Origin: Labilibaculum sp. | Lineage (GTDB): Bacteria; Bacteroidota; Bacteroidia; Bacteroidales; Marinifilaceae | DNA length: 64,000 nt | Direction of reading: 5' to 3' | NCBI RefSeq assembly: GCF_963664555.1 | Contig: NZ_OY761461.1 | Location: 4,567,769 to 4,631,768 of the forward strand | Translations under genes and position numbers: made by a program | Shown here: piece by piece, positions 54,060 through 63,821 of the stretch | How the letters are laid out: every line of letters begins with the position of its first letter | Position numbering within the stretch: position 1 is the stretch's first letter | Notes under the pieces: model-generated | Seen by the model: the letters and a program-made list of their open reading frames with translations, nothing else | Told to the model about the DNA's origin: nothing | The model's database searches: none

Positions 54060-55892
54060 TTAGACCTCATCTCTTTCAACATGAAGATTACCGATGATAA
54101 ATTCTTGCCGCAGAGGAGTATTTTTTCCCATGTAGAATTCCAACATGTCTGAAACAGAATCATCTTTCTTCATTACAACAGGATCAAGCCTGATGTCTTT
54201 GCCTATAAAATGCTTAAATTCACTCGGCGAAATCTCTCCTAAACCTTTAAATCTGGTTATTTCAGGATTAGCGCCTACACTTTTCATTGCCTTCACTCTT
54301 TCCTCTTCGGAGTAACAATAGTGAGTTGTTTTCTTATTCCGGACACGAAACAGCGGTGTTTGTAAAATGTACAAATGTCCGCTTCGAACGATATCAGGAA
54401 AAAATTGCAAAAAGAAAGTAATCAACAGCAAGCGAATATGCATCCCATCTACATCGGCATCGGTTGCAATAATCACATTGTTATAACGTAAACCTTCCAA
54501 TCCATCCTCGATGTTTAAGGCAGCCTGTAACAGATTGAATTCTTCATTCTCGTAAACAATCTTTTTCGTTAATCCATATGTATTTAAAGGTTTCCCTTTT
54601 AAGCTAAAAACAGCCTGTGTGTTTACATCACGAGATTTGGTAATAGATCCGCTAGCCGAATCTCCCTCAGTAATAAAAAGAGACGCTTCTGATTTTTGTT
54701 CGTGTTTGGAATCGAAATGAACCCGGCAATCACGTAATTTTTTATTGTGTAAGCTAGCCGTTTTTGCTCGTTCTTTGGCAATTTTTTTAATGCCGGAAAT
54801 GGCCTTTCGTTCTTTTTCTGACTCAATAATTTTCTGGAGAATAGCCTCGGCTACACTTGGGTTTTTATGCAGATAATTATCCAAATTAGAAGTCACGAAA
54901 TCCATGATAAAATTCCGAACGGACGGTCCTTCCGGACCTATATCTTTAGAGCCCAATTTTGTTTTCGTTTGTGATTCAAAAACCGGCTCCTGTACTTTAA
55001 TACTAATTGCTGATATAATAGAAGTCCTGATATCTGATGTATCAAAATCCTTTTTAAAGAAATCCCGAATCCCTTTCACCAAGGCCTCTCTAAATGCAGC
55101 AAGGTGAGTTCCCCCTTGCGTTGTATGCTGTCCGTTTACAAAAGAATAGTACTCTTCCCCATACTGTCTGCCATGGGTCATAGCAACTTCGATATCCTCA
55201 CCTTTCAAATGAATGATATCATATAATCCTTCCGAATTCATATTCTCATTCAAAAGATCAAGCAATCCATTTTTCGAAAAGAATCTTTGACCATTAAAGT
55301 AAATAGACAGTCCTGCGTTTAGATAAACGTAGTTTTTAAGCAACGTTTCAATATATTCAGAAATAAACCGATAATTTAAAAACAACTCCTCGTCAGGATG
55401 AAAAACGATTCTCACACCATTTTTTTCCTCGGTAGGCTGAATTTCATTTTCCTCAACAAGAACACCTCTTGAGAAAACAGCTTTCTTAACCTCTCCTTCG
55501 CGAAAAGATTCAATAATGAACTGATCGGACAAGGCATTTACGGCCTTTATCCCCACTCCATTAAGACCTACGGATTTTTTAAATACTTCAGAATCGTATT
55601 TTGCTCCAGTATTCATTTTGGAAGTTACATCAATTAACTTCCCTAAGGGAATACCCCGGCCAAAATCACGAACAGTTACGTTCCTGTCTGTAATACTAAC
55701 TTCGATTGATTTGCCCACTCCCATAGCAAACTCATCAATTGAGTTATCAATTACTTCTTTCAATAAAATATAAATACCGTCATCATGAGAAGATCCATCG
55801 CCAAGTTTCCCGATATACATACCAGGGCGTTTGCGAATGTGTTCTTTCCAATCTAATGTGCGGATTGAGTCTTCAGAATATTTTGCAGTCAT
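54060..55892 (-). CDS. parE: DNA topoisomerase IV subunit B (ParE type)
   Basis: 610 residues from the ATG at 55892 (MTAKYSEDSIRTLDWKEHIR); the open frame reaches 55931. GHKL ATPase motifs EVIDNSIDEFAMGVG and DFGRGIPLGKLIDVTSKMN, then SVGLNGVGIKAVNAL; Toprim motifs FITEGDSASGSI and ATDADVDGMHIR. It supplies ATP-driven strand passage with ParC. A TATATTTG at 55910-55917 (minus) may be its -7 box. Confidence 0.93.
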   Translation of the reverse strand: MTAKYSEDSIRTLDWKEHIRKRPGMYIGKLGDGSSHDDGIYILLKEVIDNSIDEFAMGVGKSIEVSITDRNVTVRDFGRGIPLGKLIDVTSKMNTGAKYDSEVFKKSVGLNGVGIKAVNALSDQFIIESFREGEVKKAVFSRGVLVEENEIQPTEEKNGVRIVFHPDEELFLNYRFISEYIETLLKNYVYLNAGLSIYFNGQRFFSKNGLLDLLNENMNSEGLYDIIHLKGEDIEVAMTHGRQYGEEYYSFVNGQHTTQGGTHLAAFREALVKGIRDFFKKDFDTSDIRTSIISAISIKVQEPVFESQTKTKLGSKDIGPEGPSVRNFIMDFVTSNLDNYLHKNPSVAEAILQKIIESEKERKAISGIKKIAKERAKTASLHNKKLRDCRVHFDSKHEQKSEASLFITEGDSASGSITKSRDVNTQAVFSLKGKPLNTYGLTKKIVYENEEFNLLQAALNIEDGLEGLRYNNVIIATDADVDGMHIRLLLITFFLQFFPDIVRSGHLYILQTPLFRVRNKKTTHYCYSEEERVKAMKSVGANPEITRFKGLGEISPSEFKHFIGKDIRLDPVVMKKDDSVSDMLEFYMGKNTPLRQEFIIGNLHVERDEV

Positions 55893-55931
55893 GAAAAATC
55901 GCGTTTTTACAAATATAGTTAAAAGAACCAT

Positions 55932-56204
55932 TCGTTAGGAAGTAGTTTATCAACAGCCTGTTGAAATGCCCTTACTTAAAGCAATATTCCAGAAATAAAG
56001 CCATTCCTATTTCCCTAAAAATCAACGAAAAAAGATATTACAACACCTGGTAATTCAGAACAAACACAAATAAAATTCAATCTAAAAAACTCAAACACAT
56101 TGACGATTGCTTTTTTTTTAGTTCTTCTAAATCAAAGAAAGACAACAGAATAAAGGAATCAAGCACTGGAAGAATCGAAAACAAAGCAAAATTCCTGATG
56201 TAAA
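55932..56204. other. Intergenic region upstream of parE
   Basis: Contains the promoter region of parE-parC near 55910 onward. The rest is AT-rich without a gene. Confidence 0.4.
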
Positions 56205-56241
56205 AAAGCTTCTTTCTCATCAGTAAATGAAGAAAGAAGCC
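56205..56241 (-). terminator. Terminator of the hpt-adk-obg operon
   Basis: GCTTCTTTCT facing AGAAAGAAGC with a 13-base loop, about 30 bases beyond the obg stop, followed on the minus strand by TTTTTTACATC. Confidence 0.82.
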
Positions 56242-56266
56242 GTAAATTATTTAATGCTATTAAAGC

Positions 56267-57256
56267 TTACTGATTAATAGCTTTCCAAAGCATATCTTTT
56301 AATTCGGCAAGTCCTTTTTGAGCCACTGAAGAAATAAAAACATGCGGTATTTCAGGCAAATCCTGTTTCATCTCATCAATCAACTCCTGATCCAACATAT
56401 CAGATTTTGTAATTGCCAGCAAACGCTGTTTGTCCAGAAGTTCCGGATTAAACTGTTTTAGTTCGTTCAACAGAATTTTGTATTCATTATGAATGTCGTC
56501 GCTATCGGCAGCTACCATAAACAGAAGAACAGAATTTCGCTCAATGTGTCGTAAAAACCGCAAACCGAGTCCACGCCCTTCATGTGCACCTTCAATAATA
56601 CCTGGGATATCTGCCATTACAAATGAGCGATTATCCCGGTAAGACACAATCCCTAAATTAGGAACCAATGTGGTAAAAGGATAATCTGCAATTTTAGGCT
56701 TAGCTGCAGATACTACAGAAAGCAAAGTAGATTTACCCACACTAGGGAAACCAACTAAACCAACATCTGCAAGAACCTTTAATTCTAATATTACAGGTCG
56801 TTCAACTCGTTCTTCTCCGCTTTGGGCATAACGAGGTGTTTGATTTGTTGAAGATCTGAAATTCCAGTTCCCCAGACCTCCACGACCACCTTTCACTAAG
56901 ATTTTCTCTTCACCATCTTCAGTCACATCAAAAATAACTTCGCCAGTTTCAGCATCACGGGCAACTGTACCCAATGGCACCTCAATCACCTTATCTTCTC
57001 CTTCTTTACCCGTACTTCTACTCTGACCACCATCGCCACCATCGCCAGAAAAGACGTGACGACTATATTTTAAATGCACCAAAGTCCAAAGTTGCTTATT
57101 TGCACGTATGATAACATGTCCTCCTCGGCCACCATCACCACCATCCGGTCCACCAGTCATTGTCAACTTATCCCTAAAAAGGTGAGTTGACCCGGCACCT
57201 CCGGCACCTGAACGACAAAATATTTTTACGTAATCAACAAAATTAGACCCAGCCAT
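56267..57256 (-). CDS. obg: GTPase Obg (CgtA)
   Basis: 329 residues. Glycine-rich OBG domain (GGPDGGDGGRGGHVIIRAN, GGRGGLGNWNFRSSTNQTPR) and G domain: GFPSVGKSTLLSVVS, DIPGIIEGAHEGRGLGL, TKSDMLD, SSVAQKG. The C-terminal OCT extension is absent, so it is the short form. It helps assemble the 50S ribosome. It starts 16 bases after adk. Confidence 0.96.
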   Translation of the reverse strand: MAGSNFVDYVKIFCRSGAGGAGSTHLFRDKLTMTGGPDGGDGGRGGHVIIRANKQLWTLVHLKYSRHVFSGDGGDGGQSRSTGKEGEDKVIEVPLGTVARDAETGEVIFDVTEDGEEKILVKGGRGGLGNWNFRSSTNQTPRYAQSGEERVERPVILELKVLADVGLVGFPSVGKSTLLSVVSAAKPKIADYPFTTLVPNLGIVSYRDNRSFVMADIPGIIEGAHEGRGLGLRFLRHIERNSVLLFMVAADSDDIHNEYKILLNELKQFNPELLDKQRLLAITKSDMLDQELIDEMKQDLPEIPHVFISSVAQKGLAELKDMLWKAINQ

Positions 57257-57272
57257 AATATATTTTTTTAAT

Positions 57273-57878
57273 CTATTGTACTTTAACAGGAACCAATTGT
57301 CCCGTTAAACATTTCTCCAGCAATAAGCTAATTCGTTCAAGTACATCTTCTAATGATCCTATTGCATCGAGAGAGTGATACACTCCCTTTTCTTTATACC
57401 GCTTTGCAATTGGAGCAGTAACATTTTCATAAATCCGAAGGCGTTTTTCAATTACTTCCCTTCCTCCATCATCCGGTCTGCCAGATGATTCGCCTCTTTT
57501 TAAAAGTCGTTGAATTAACTCTTCTTCTTCCACTTTTAATTCAATAACCAGATCAACAACACTGTCCCGTTTAGCAAGCATCCCGTCAAAAACCTCAATC
57601 TGACCTTCGTGACGCGGCATGCCATCGTATACAAAACCCTTTGCTTCGATATTGCTGTCTAAAAATTTCTCAACAATTCGATAAGCTAATTTATCCGGAA
57701 AAAAATTCCCTCCATCAATCAATCTTTTTGCTTCCAATCCTTCGGGTGTTGCCAGCTTAATTTCTTCCCTGCACACATCACCTGTAGAAAGGTGAATCAA
57801 CCCATATTTTTTCTGCAACAACTTAGATTGAGTTCCTTTTCCCGAACCAGGAGGTCCAAACAAAACAATGTTCAACAT
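57273..57878 (-). CDS. adk: Adenylate kinase (short-lid form)
   Basis: 201 residues. P-loop VLFGPPGSGKGTQSKLLQKK, HLSTGDVCREEI (AMP-binding Arg), VYDGMPRHEGQ in place of the usual FDGFPRT, and the short lid RGESSGRPDDGGREVIEKRL. It equilibrates AMP, ATP and ADP. The ATG directly follows the hpt stop codon, and obg follows, so the three form one operon. The PRH replacement and its 11-residue C-terminal extension are mild divergences. Confidence 0.92.
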   Translation of the reverse strand: MLNIVLFGPPGSGKGTQSKLLQKKYGLIHLSTGDVCREEIKLATPEGLEAKRLIDGGNFFPDKLAYRIVEKFLDSNIEAKGFVYDGMPRHEGQIEVFDGMLAKRDSVVDLVIELKVEEEELIQRLLKRGESSGRPDDGGREVIEKRLRIYENVTAPIAKRYKEKGVYHSLDAIGSLEDVLERISLLLEKCLTGQLVPVKVQ

Positions 57879-58421
57879 TTACTTTTCAATTACAGTATAC
57901 ACATCCGGAAGGTTTCTACCCATTCCATCGTAATCCAATCCTCTTCCAACAATAAAATCATTTGGTATTTCCATACCTACGTAATTTAATTTCACATCAC
58001 GAATCAAAGCATCTGGCTTGAACAACATAGTTGCAATCAAAACTTCTTTTGCTTCGTAATCTTTAATTTGTTCCAGTGTATTTGTGATTGTAATTCCTGT
58101 ATCAACAATATCTTCCAGCAACACAACCGTTCTGTCTTTTAAATCTTCTGTAAAACCCATTAATTTTTTCACCTTACCAGTTGTTCCCATTCCATCGTAT
58201 GAAGACAATCTCATAAATGTAATCTGAGCATTTTCAACAGTTATCTGCTTCATCAAATCCGATGCGAACATGAAAGAACCATTTAAAATACAAATAAATA
58301 ACGGATTTGTCCCAGCAAGATCCTTATTCATTTTTTCAGCCATTTTAGCAATTACATTGTCAATATCCTCAGAAGGAATAGACACTCTAAATTCTCGATC
58401 CAGAAGTTTTACAGTTTTCAT
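57879..58421 (-). CDS. hpt: Hypoxanthine phosphoribosyltransferase
   Basis: 180 residues. PRPP-binding loop VVLLEDIVDTGITITN, flexible loop MRLSSYDGMGTTGKVKKLMG, ILNGSFMFASDLMKQI, and end FIVGRGLDYDGMGRNLPDVY. Purine salvage, making IMP or GMP. First gene of the hpt-adk-obg operon. purE, in the de novo pathway, is divergent upstream. Confidence 0.95.
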   Translation of the reverse strand: MKTVKLLDREFRVSIPSEDIDNVIAKMAEKMNKDLAGTNPLFICILNGSFMFASDLMKQITVENAQITFMRLSSYDGMGTTGKVKKLMGFTEDLKDRTVVLLEDIVDTGITITNTLEQIKDYEAKEVLIATMLFKPDALIRDVKLNYVGMEIPNDFIVGRGLDYDGMGRNLPDVYTVIEK

Positions 58422-58715
58422 TGATTCAATTTTTGTCTTAGTTGTCCGATTTCCCCCAACAAGATTTCCCTTGAAATATCGGGCGTTTAAGGCAATGCCC
58501 TAAAATATCGTAAAATAAATATGTCTCACTCTAAAAAAACAGAAATAAAAAATGTTCCAATTCCACAGTGCTACATACATATTTTTTTTTCAATTTTACG
58601 TTTGAAAAAATAGTCAGCGATGCAAGCAACATTGGAATTAAAACAATTCCTTAATTTTTGCTGCAAAAGTACAATTTTTTGTCATTTTATTTACCAAATC
58701 CACGAATAAAACCAT
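58422..58715. other. Divergent intergenic region between hpt and purE
   Basis: About 290 bases, expected to hold both promoters. No riboswitch-like conserved structure (such as a purine aptamer) was recognised. Confidence 0.4.
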
Positions 58716-59222
58716 ATGAAAGCAAAAGTAAGTATCATAATGGGAAGTACATCCGACCTTCCGGTTATGGAAAAAGCCGCCAAAGTCTTAAACGACTTCA
58801 AAATCCCTTTCGAGATTCATGCATTATCTGCTCACAGAACACCTGAAGAAGTTGAGAAATTTGCCAAAGGAGCATTCGATCGTGGAATAAAAGCCGTTAT
58901 TGCAGGTGCTGGAATGGCAGCACACCTGCCTGGTGTAATTGCCGCAATGACTCCTGTTCCTGTGATTGGAGTGCCAATCAATGCATCCTTGGATGGTATG
59001 GATGCCCTTTTAAGTATTGCACAAATGCCTCCGGGAATTCCTGTTGCGACGGTTGGTATTAATGGTGCAATGAATGCAGGTATTCTTGCGGGACAAATGC
59101 TTGCTATTGGCGATAGCGAATTACAAAAGAAGGTTATCGCATTTAAAGAAAGTCTTAAAGAAAAAATCGTAAAAGCGAACGAAGAATTATCTTCTATCAA
59201 ATACGAATTCAAGACCAACTAG
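58716..59222 (+). CDS. purE: N5-carboxyaminoimidazole ribonucleotide mutase PurE
   Basis: 168 residues. Substrate loop SIIMGSTSDLPVMEKAAKVL, SAHRTPEEVEKFA, AVIAGAGMAAHLPGVIAAMT, VPINASLDGMDALLSIAQMP and VATVGINGAMNAGILAGQML. Class I type. It acts in de novo purine synthesis. A strong terminator follows, so it is likely monocistronic; the divergent neighbour hpt is a salvage gene. Confidence 0.96.
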   Translation: MKAKVSIIMGSTSDLPVMEKAAKVLNDFKIPFEIHALSAHRTPEEVEKFAKGAFDRGIKAVIAGAGMAAHLPGVIAAMTPVPVIGVPINASLDGMDALLSIAQMPPGIPVATVGINGAMNAGILAGQMLAIGDSELQKKVIAFKESLKEKIVKANEELSSIKYEFKTN

Positions 59223-59249
59223 AAAACAAAATAAAAAATTTCAAAACAA

Positions 59250-59285
59250 AACCACAACACATAATTATGTGTTGTGGTTTTTTAT
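59250..59285 (+). terminator. Terminator of purE
   Basis: AACCACAACACATAA facing TTATGTGTTGTGGTT, a perfect palindrome, followed by TTTTTATTAC. Confidence 0.9.
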
Positions 59286-59515
59286 TACATTTAATACTGA
59301 TTTAATTTTGTTTAGCGTTAAAGCAATTCAATTTATATTAACACACAAACAATTAACTATTTTCAGATAATACGGAACAATTAGAATTTTCAACAATAAT
59401 ACTATTTCATAGTTGTTATGGCATAAACACATTATAATCCTCTTAAAAACCGATAGCCATCATAAGAAGAAAAATGTTTGTTTATTCATTCTATGATTTA
59501 GACAATACTATCTAA

Positions 59516-60328
59516 ATGAAAAAAACACATCTGCTTTTTCTTCTTTTACTGCCAATTCATTTATTCGCATCGAATGAAAATCATTTAGCTGGTGCCCGCT
59601 CGCATGCAATGGGAAATTCCAGTGTTGCATTATTGGATATTTGGTCCGGTTTTCACAATCAGGCAATATTAGCTAAATTGAATAAAAAATCCTTTGGTGC
59701 CTACTACGAAAACCGATTTGAAACAAAAGAATTAAGCACAAAAGCTTTTCATTTTAACTATCCCACAAAGCTTGGCACTTTCAGTATGACCTATAAGCAG
59801 TTTGGCTTTAATCTTTATAAAGAATCAAAAATTGGCATCGCATATTCACGTTCTTTAGGAAAACACTTTTGGGCAGGTCTGCAATTTGACCAAATCCGAA
59901 AAGAATTAAATGAATCCTACGGATCACAAAGTAAATACACATTTGAAGCAGGAATTCTTGCAGAAATACTCCCTGATATTCACTTAGGCTTTCATATTTT
60001 CAACCCAAGTCAAACAAATTTTACGACTGTTGACTATGAAGATGAAATTCCCTGTATTGCCAGGTTTGGTTTTTCCTGGAAGCTATCCGATCAAACCGTT
60101 ATTACTTCTGAAATTGAAAAGGATTTGGATTCTGAAATGAGAACCAAATTCGGCATTGAATACGGAATAACAGAAATGATATCCTTACGGGCCGGCGTTT
60201 ACAATCATCCGAATTCGATCAGCATGGGAATGGGATTTTCTTTTAAAATTATAAAAGCCAATATTTCATTTTCCCGACATCCGGTATTGGGTTGCTCTCC
60301 TTCGGCTGATATCAACATATCCTTTTAG
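59516..60328 (+). CDS. PorV-like outer-membrane beta-barrel protein
   Basis: 270 residues with signal MKKTHLLFLLLLPIHLFAS. The start GARSHAMGNSSVALLDIWSGFHNQAIL resembles the PorV/PorQ family start but is shorter, and the rest is beta strands ending INISF with a terminal Phe. No specific function. It starts 9 bases before the HhH-barrel gene, so the two form a unit. Confidence 0.75.
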   Translation: MKKTHLLFLLLLPIHLFASNENHLAGARSHAMGNSSVALLDIWSGFHNQAILAKLNKKSFGAYYENRFETKELSTKAFHFNYPTKLGTFSMTYKQFGFNLYKESKIGIAYSRSLGKHFWAGLQFDQIRKELNESYGSQSKYTFEAGILAEILPDIHLGFHIFNPSQTNFTTVDYEDEIPCIARFGFSWKLSDQTVITSEIEKDLDSEMRTKFGIEYGITEMISLRAGVYNHPNSISMGMGFSFKIIKANISFSRHPVLGCSPSADINISF

Positions 60329-60337
60329 TTTCTGCAT

Positions 60338-62377
60338 ATGATTTTCTCAAAAAAAACAATAACACTCTTTTGTTTACTGTGTTCTGCGCTGATCGCCAGA
60401 TCACAGAATACAGTATCACAGAATGATTTAATTGAAAATTTAATTGAAGCAATTGCAGAACAAAGCGAAGAAGAATTAGACTACTCAAATCTGCTTGACG
60501 AATTAAACATCCTTTTAATTGATCCAATAAATCTAAATAGTGCGAATGAAAGTGATCTGAACAAACTCCTTATTCTCAACAAAAATCAAATCAACAATTT
60601 CATTAAGTACCGAAAAAGTACAGGACAAATATTTAGTCTTTATGAATTACAGCTGATTCCAGGATTTTCATCTGAAATGATTCGAAACATTGCCCCTTTT
60701 GTTAGCCTAAAACAGACATCACAAGACACACTAAACACCCGAAAGAAAGCAAAGCATATTCTGCTTCTAAAATCAGAAAGAACAATTGAGGAAGAAAAAG
60801 GATACACTACTGAAAATGCAAATTCAAGATACATTGGAAACCCATGGAAATACTACACACGCTACCAATATACATCTCCTGAAAATAAAATTTCTTTTGG
60901 ATTCACCTCGGAAAAAGACAAAGGGGAACCATTTTTTGAAGGAGAAAATAAGAATGGCTTCGACTTTTACTCTGCTTACATTCAATACAATTCCGAAGGA
61001 ATTGTGAGGCAAGTAAATCTGGGTGATTATCAGGTTAAATTTGGACAAGGACTGAGCCTTTGGTCTGGATTGGGCAGTGGAAAATCCTCCTTAACAACTC
61101 ATAATGCGTTTAAATCTCAAGGAATAAAAAGCTACAAATCTACCGATGAAAATCAATTCCATCGAGGAATATCGATACTGCTGGAACCTATTAAAAATGT
61201 GAAGCTTGCACTATTTGCTTCTTACAAAAAGAAGGACGGCAGTCTTGATTCAGATTCAACGAAATCATTCATATCCAGCATCATCAACACCGGATTCCAT
61301 CGAAACCATACCGAATTTAGCAAGAAGCACAATCTGGAAGAAATGGTGCTGGGATCCTATCTATCAACCAACTTGAATAAAATCGAGATGGGAATATCAT
61401 TCCTGCAATCTAAATACTCGCCGGAAATAAGAGGAACAGATGCCATTTATAATTATTACGGTTTTAAGAGCAATGACAACCGTAATATCAGTTTTTACTA
61501 CGAAACTCAATTTCGATCGATACACTTATACGGAGAAATTGCACAAAGTAAATCAGGGGGCAGAGCACTTTTGCAAGGAGCAAATATACAGGCTCACCCA
61601 CAGCTAAACTTTGAGCTGATCTATCGAAAATACGATCCTGATTATCACGCAGTATTTTCAAATGCCTTTGCAGAACAAAATAAAACTCAAAACGAAGAAG
61701 GTTTTTACATGGGAGTTGAATTTCATCCGTATCCAAAATGGACTATAAAGGCTTATTACGATCAATTTAAATTCCCCTGGCTAAGATATTCAGCCAACTC
61801 GCCCAGCGAAGGCCATGAATATTTCTCACAACTCGAATTCACACCAAACAATTCAGTTTCGGTTTATTTTAGATACAAACAAGAAAGTAAACCCGAAAAC
61901 AACAATTCAAGCATTATTAAAAGTCTTGTAAATCAGAAGAAAAATCAGTACCGTCTGCATTTATCTGCAAAAATGAATGAGAATTGGGAAATAAGAAACC
62001 GAATTGAAATTGCGAATTACCAAAAAGAAAAAGTAAGTGAAAGTGGTTATCTGCTATATCAGGATTTAATCTATCACTTTTCCAACAAACCTATTTCCCT
62101 GAATCTTCGTTACGCTTTATTCGACACAGAATCCTTTAATTCGGGAATTTACGCGTACGAAAATGATATTCTTTATGCCTACTCTGTTCCTGCCTATTAC
62201 TTAAAAGGAACACGCTTTTATTTCAACTTTAACTGGGAATTGAATCAAAATTTTAAAGTATATGTGAAATATGCGCAAACTAAATATTCAAACCGATCAA
62301 GTATTGGTTCTGCAAACTCGGAAATAATTGGTGACACTAAATCAGAAATCAAATTATTACTCAAATGCCGCTTTTAA
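60338..62377 (+). CDS. Outer-membrane protein with N-terminal helix-hairpin-helix domain
   Basis: 679 residues. After a signal (ITLFCLLCSALIARSQ) comes a ComEA-like helix-hairpin-helix stretch: NLNSANESDLNKLLILNKNQ and ELQLIPGFSSEMIRNIAPFV (about residues 65-125). The remaining 500 residues are beta strands of a large barrel, ending KLLLKCRF. HhH domains usually bind DNA, but a periplasmic HhH with a barrel is common in Bacteroidota and its role is unknown. It overlaps the extended frame of the thioesterase. Confidence 0.8.
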   Translation: MIFSKKTITLFCLLCSALIARSQNTVSQNDLIENLIEAIAEQSEEELDYSNLLDELNILLIDPINLNSANESDLNKLLILNKNQINNFIKYRKSTGQIFSLYELQLIPGFSSEMIRNIAPFVSLKQTSQDTLNTRKKAKHILLLKSERTIEEEKGYTTENANSRYIGNPWKYYTRYQYTSPENKISFGFTSEKDKGEPFFEGENKNGFDFYSAYIQYNSEGIVRQVNLGDYQVKFGQGLSLWSGLGSGKSSLTTHNAFKSQGIKSYKSTDENQFHRGISILLEPIKNVKLALFASYKKKDGSLDSDSTKSFISSIINTGFHRNHTEFSKKHNLEEMVLGSYLSTNLNKIEMGISFLQSKYSPEIRGTDAIYNYYGFKSNDNRNISFYYETQFRSIHLYGEIAQSKSGGRALLQGANIQAHPQLNFELIYRKYDPDYHAVFSNAFAEQNKTQNEEGFYMGVEFHPYPKWTIKAYYDQFKFPWLRYSANSPSEGHEYFSQLEFTPNNSVSVYFRYKQESKPENNNSSIIKSLVNQKKNQYRLHLSAKMNENWEIRNRIEIANYQKEKVSESGYLLYQDLIYHFSNKPISLNLRYALFDTESFNSGIYAYENDILYAYSVPAYYLKGTRFYFNFNWELNQNFKVYVKYAQTKYSNRSSIGSANSEIIGDTKSEIKLLLKCRF

Positions 62378-62439
62378 GGATTACAATAATTTCAAAATCA
62401 AAAATCCTTTCTTACATTCGAATCCGAAAATCAAAAATC

Positions 62440-62913
62440 ATGAAAAAAATAATCAATCCTTATATCGAAACAGAAAATGGAAACTGCTTTGGCTGCTCTC
62501 CAAAAAACAAACAAGGCCTGCAAATGGAATTCTTAGAAGATGGTGATTTCATTATCTCGAAGTGGGATCCAAAAGCTCATTTATCTGGATTCAAAAACAT
62601 ATTACACGGAGGAATTCAAACTGCCATTCTCGATGAAATTGCTTGCTGGGTAATATTTGTAAAATGCCAAACCAGTGGAGTAACCACAGCCTTAAATGCA
62701 AAATTCAGAAACGCTGCTTTTACAGATAAAGGATTGCTGACAGTACGGGCTCAATTGATTTCTCAAGAAAAGAAATTTGCGAACATTCATGCTGAAATAT
62801 TGGATGAAAATGGAAAAGTTTGCTCTGAAGCCGACGTACAGTATATGATATTTCCTGCTGAGATGGCTCGTAAAAAATTCGGATACCCAGGAATAGAATC
62901 ATTTTACGAATAG
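62440..62913 (+). CDS. PaaI-type hotdog thioesterase
   Basis: 157 residues from the ATG at 62440 (MKKIINPYIETENGNCFGCS); the frame is open from 62365 within the previous gene. Hotdog motif KNILHGGIQTAILDEIACWV contains the HGG and the acidic residue used by 4HBT-type thioesterases. Substrate unknown. Convergent with the pseudouridine synthase, with only 2 bases between the stops. Confidence 0.85.
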   Translation: MKKIINPYIETENGNCFGCSPKNKQGLQMEFLEDGDFIISKWDPKAHLSGFKNILHGGIQTAILDEIACWVIFVKCQTSGVTTALNAKFRNAAFTDKGLLTVRAQLISQEKKFANIHAEILDENGKVCSEADVQYMIFPAEMARKKFGYPGIESFYE

Positions 62914-62915
62914 AA

Positions 62916-63821
62916 TTATACAACATTAAGATCTTCTTTGCATCTCTTCCATCGTTTTTCTTCCATCTCCATAAACCTCCCGAATTTATAAGGTGGATCA
63001 ATTGAAATATTCATAATCTCGTTGGTAAACGGATGATGAAAATGAAGCCCTGTTGCGCACAGGAACAACCCTTTCCTGCGCAAAATATCACCTTCACTTC
63101 CATATAATTTATCGCCCAAAATTGGAGTTCCCATTCCTGCCATGTGAATTCTCAACTGATGAGTTCTTCCTGTTTTTGGAAACAAATGAACCATATTTAA
63201 GGACTGGTTACGAATCGACTTATTTCTTTTAATTACCTGAAACGAACTAATCGAATCCTTACCATCAACAGGCATATCAACTTTTCCTTTATCAGGCAAA
63301 CTGCCTATAACCACAGCTGTATATTGTTTGCTGATAGTTCTATTTTCGAATTGCGCTCCTAAGCCACCAATTGCCTGAGATGTTTTTGCTATTAACAAGA
63401 GACCACAAGTTGGTTTATCAAGACGGTGAACAGGACGGAAAACGGGTAATGCATCCATACATGATGACAATTTCAGATTAAAAGGCAATGCATTTTGAAT
63501 GGATCGATATAGATTCCCGCTTACCGAAACTCCAGCAGGTTTATTAATCACAGCAATATGTTCATCTTCATAAATAACCTCGAGCTCCAATTCAAATACC
63601 TTTGCAGGAGGCAATTCCAAATCGCACAGGTCTATTCGCTGGCCTGATTCTACCCAAAACCCAGTTTTTGCAACAACACCATCCACCAGAACCATCCCCT
63701 TCTTTATCGCCTTTTTCATCCCTTGATGAGATGAAATTGAAACAAAAACAGAAGGAGCATAATCCTGCAAACGAATATCGCCTATACTCTCAGGAACAAC
63801 ATGCGTTTCGATTACTTTCAC
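62916..63821 (-). CDS. RluA-family pseudouridine synthase
   Basis: 301 residues. An S4-like N-terminal segment (KKAIKKGMVLVDGVVAKTGF) precedes the synthase core: VINKPAGVSVSG, then FRPVHRLDKPTCGLLLIAKT with the catalytic Asp in HRLD, and PKTGRTHQLRIHMAGMGTPI. It modifies uridines in rRNA or tRNA; the exact target is not deduced. About 180 bases of AT-rich sequence remain to the window end with no further feature seen. Confidence 0.92.
   Translation of the reverse strand: MKVIETHVVPESIGDIRLQDYAPSVFVSISSHQGMKKAIKKGMVLVDGVVAKTGFWVESGQRIDLCDLELPPAKVFELELEVIYEDEHIAVINKPAGVSVSGNLYRSIQNALPFNLKLSSCMDALPVFRPVHRLDKPTCGLLLIAKTSQAIGGLGAQFENRTISKQYTAVVIGSLPDKGKVDMPVDGKDSISSFQVIKRNKSIRNQSLNMVHLFPKTGRTHQLRIHMAGMGTPILGDKLYGSEGDILRRKGLFLCATGLHFHHPFTNEIMNISIDPPYKFGRFMEMEEKRWKRCKEDLNVV

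Noticed and set aside
58422..58715. Purine riboswitch between hpt and purE
   Set aside because: No conserved aptamer core was recognised; the region is simply AT-rich.
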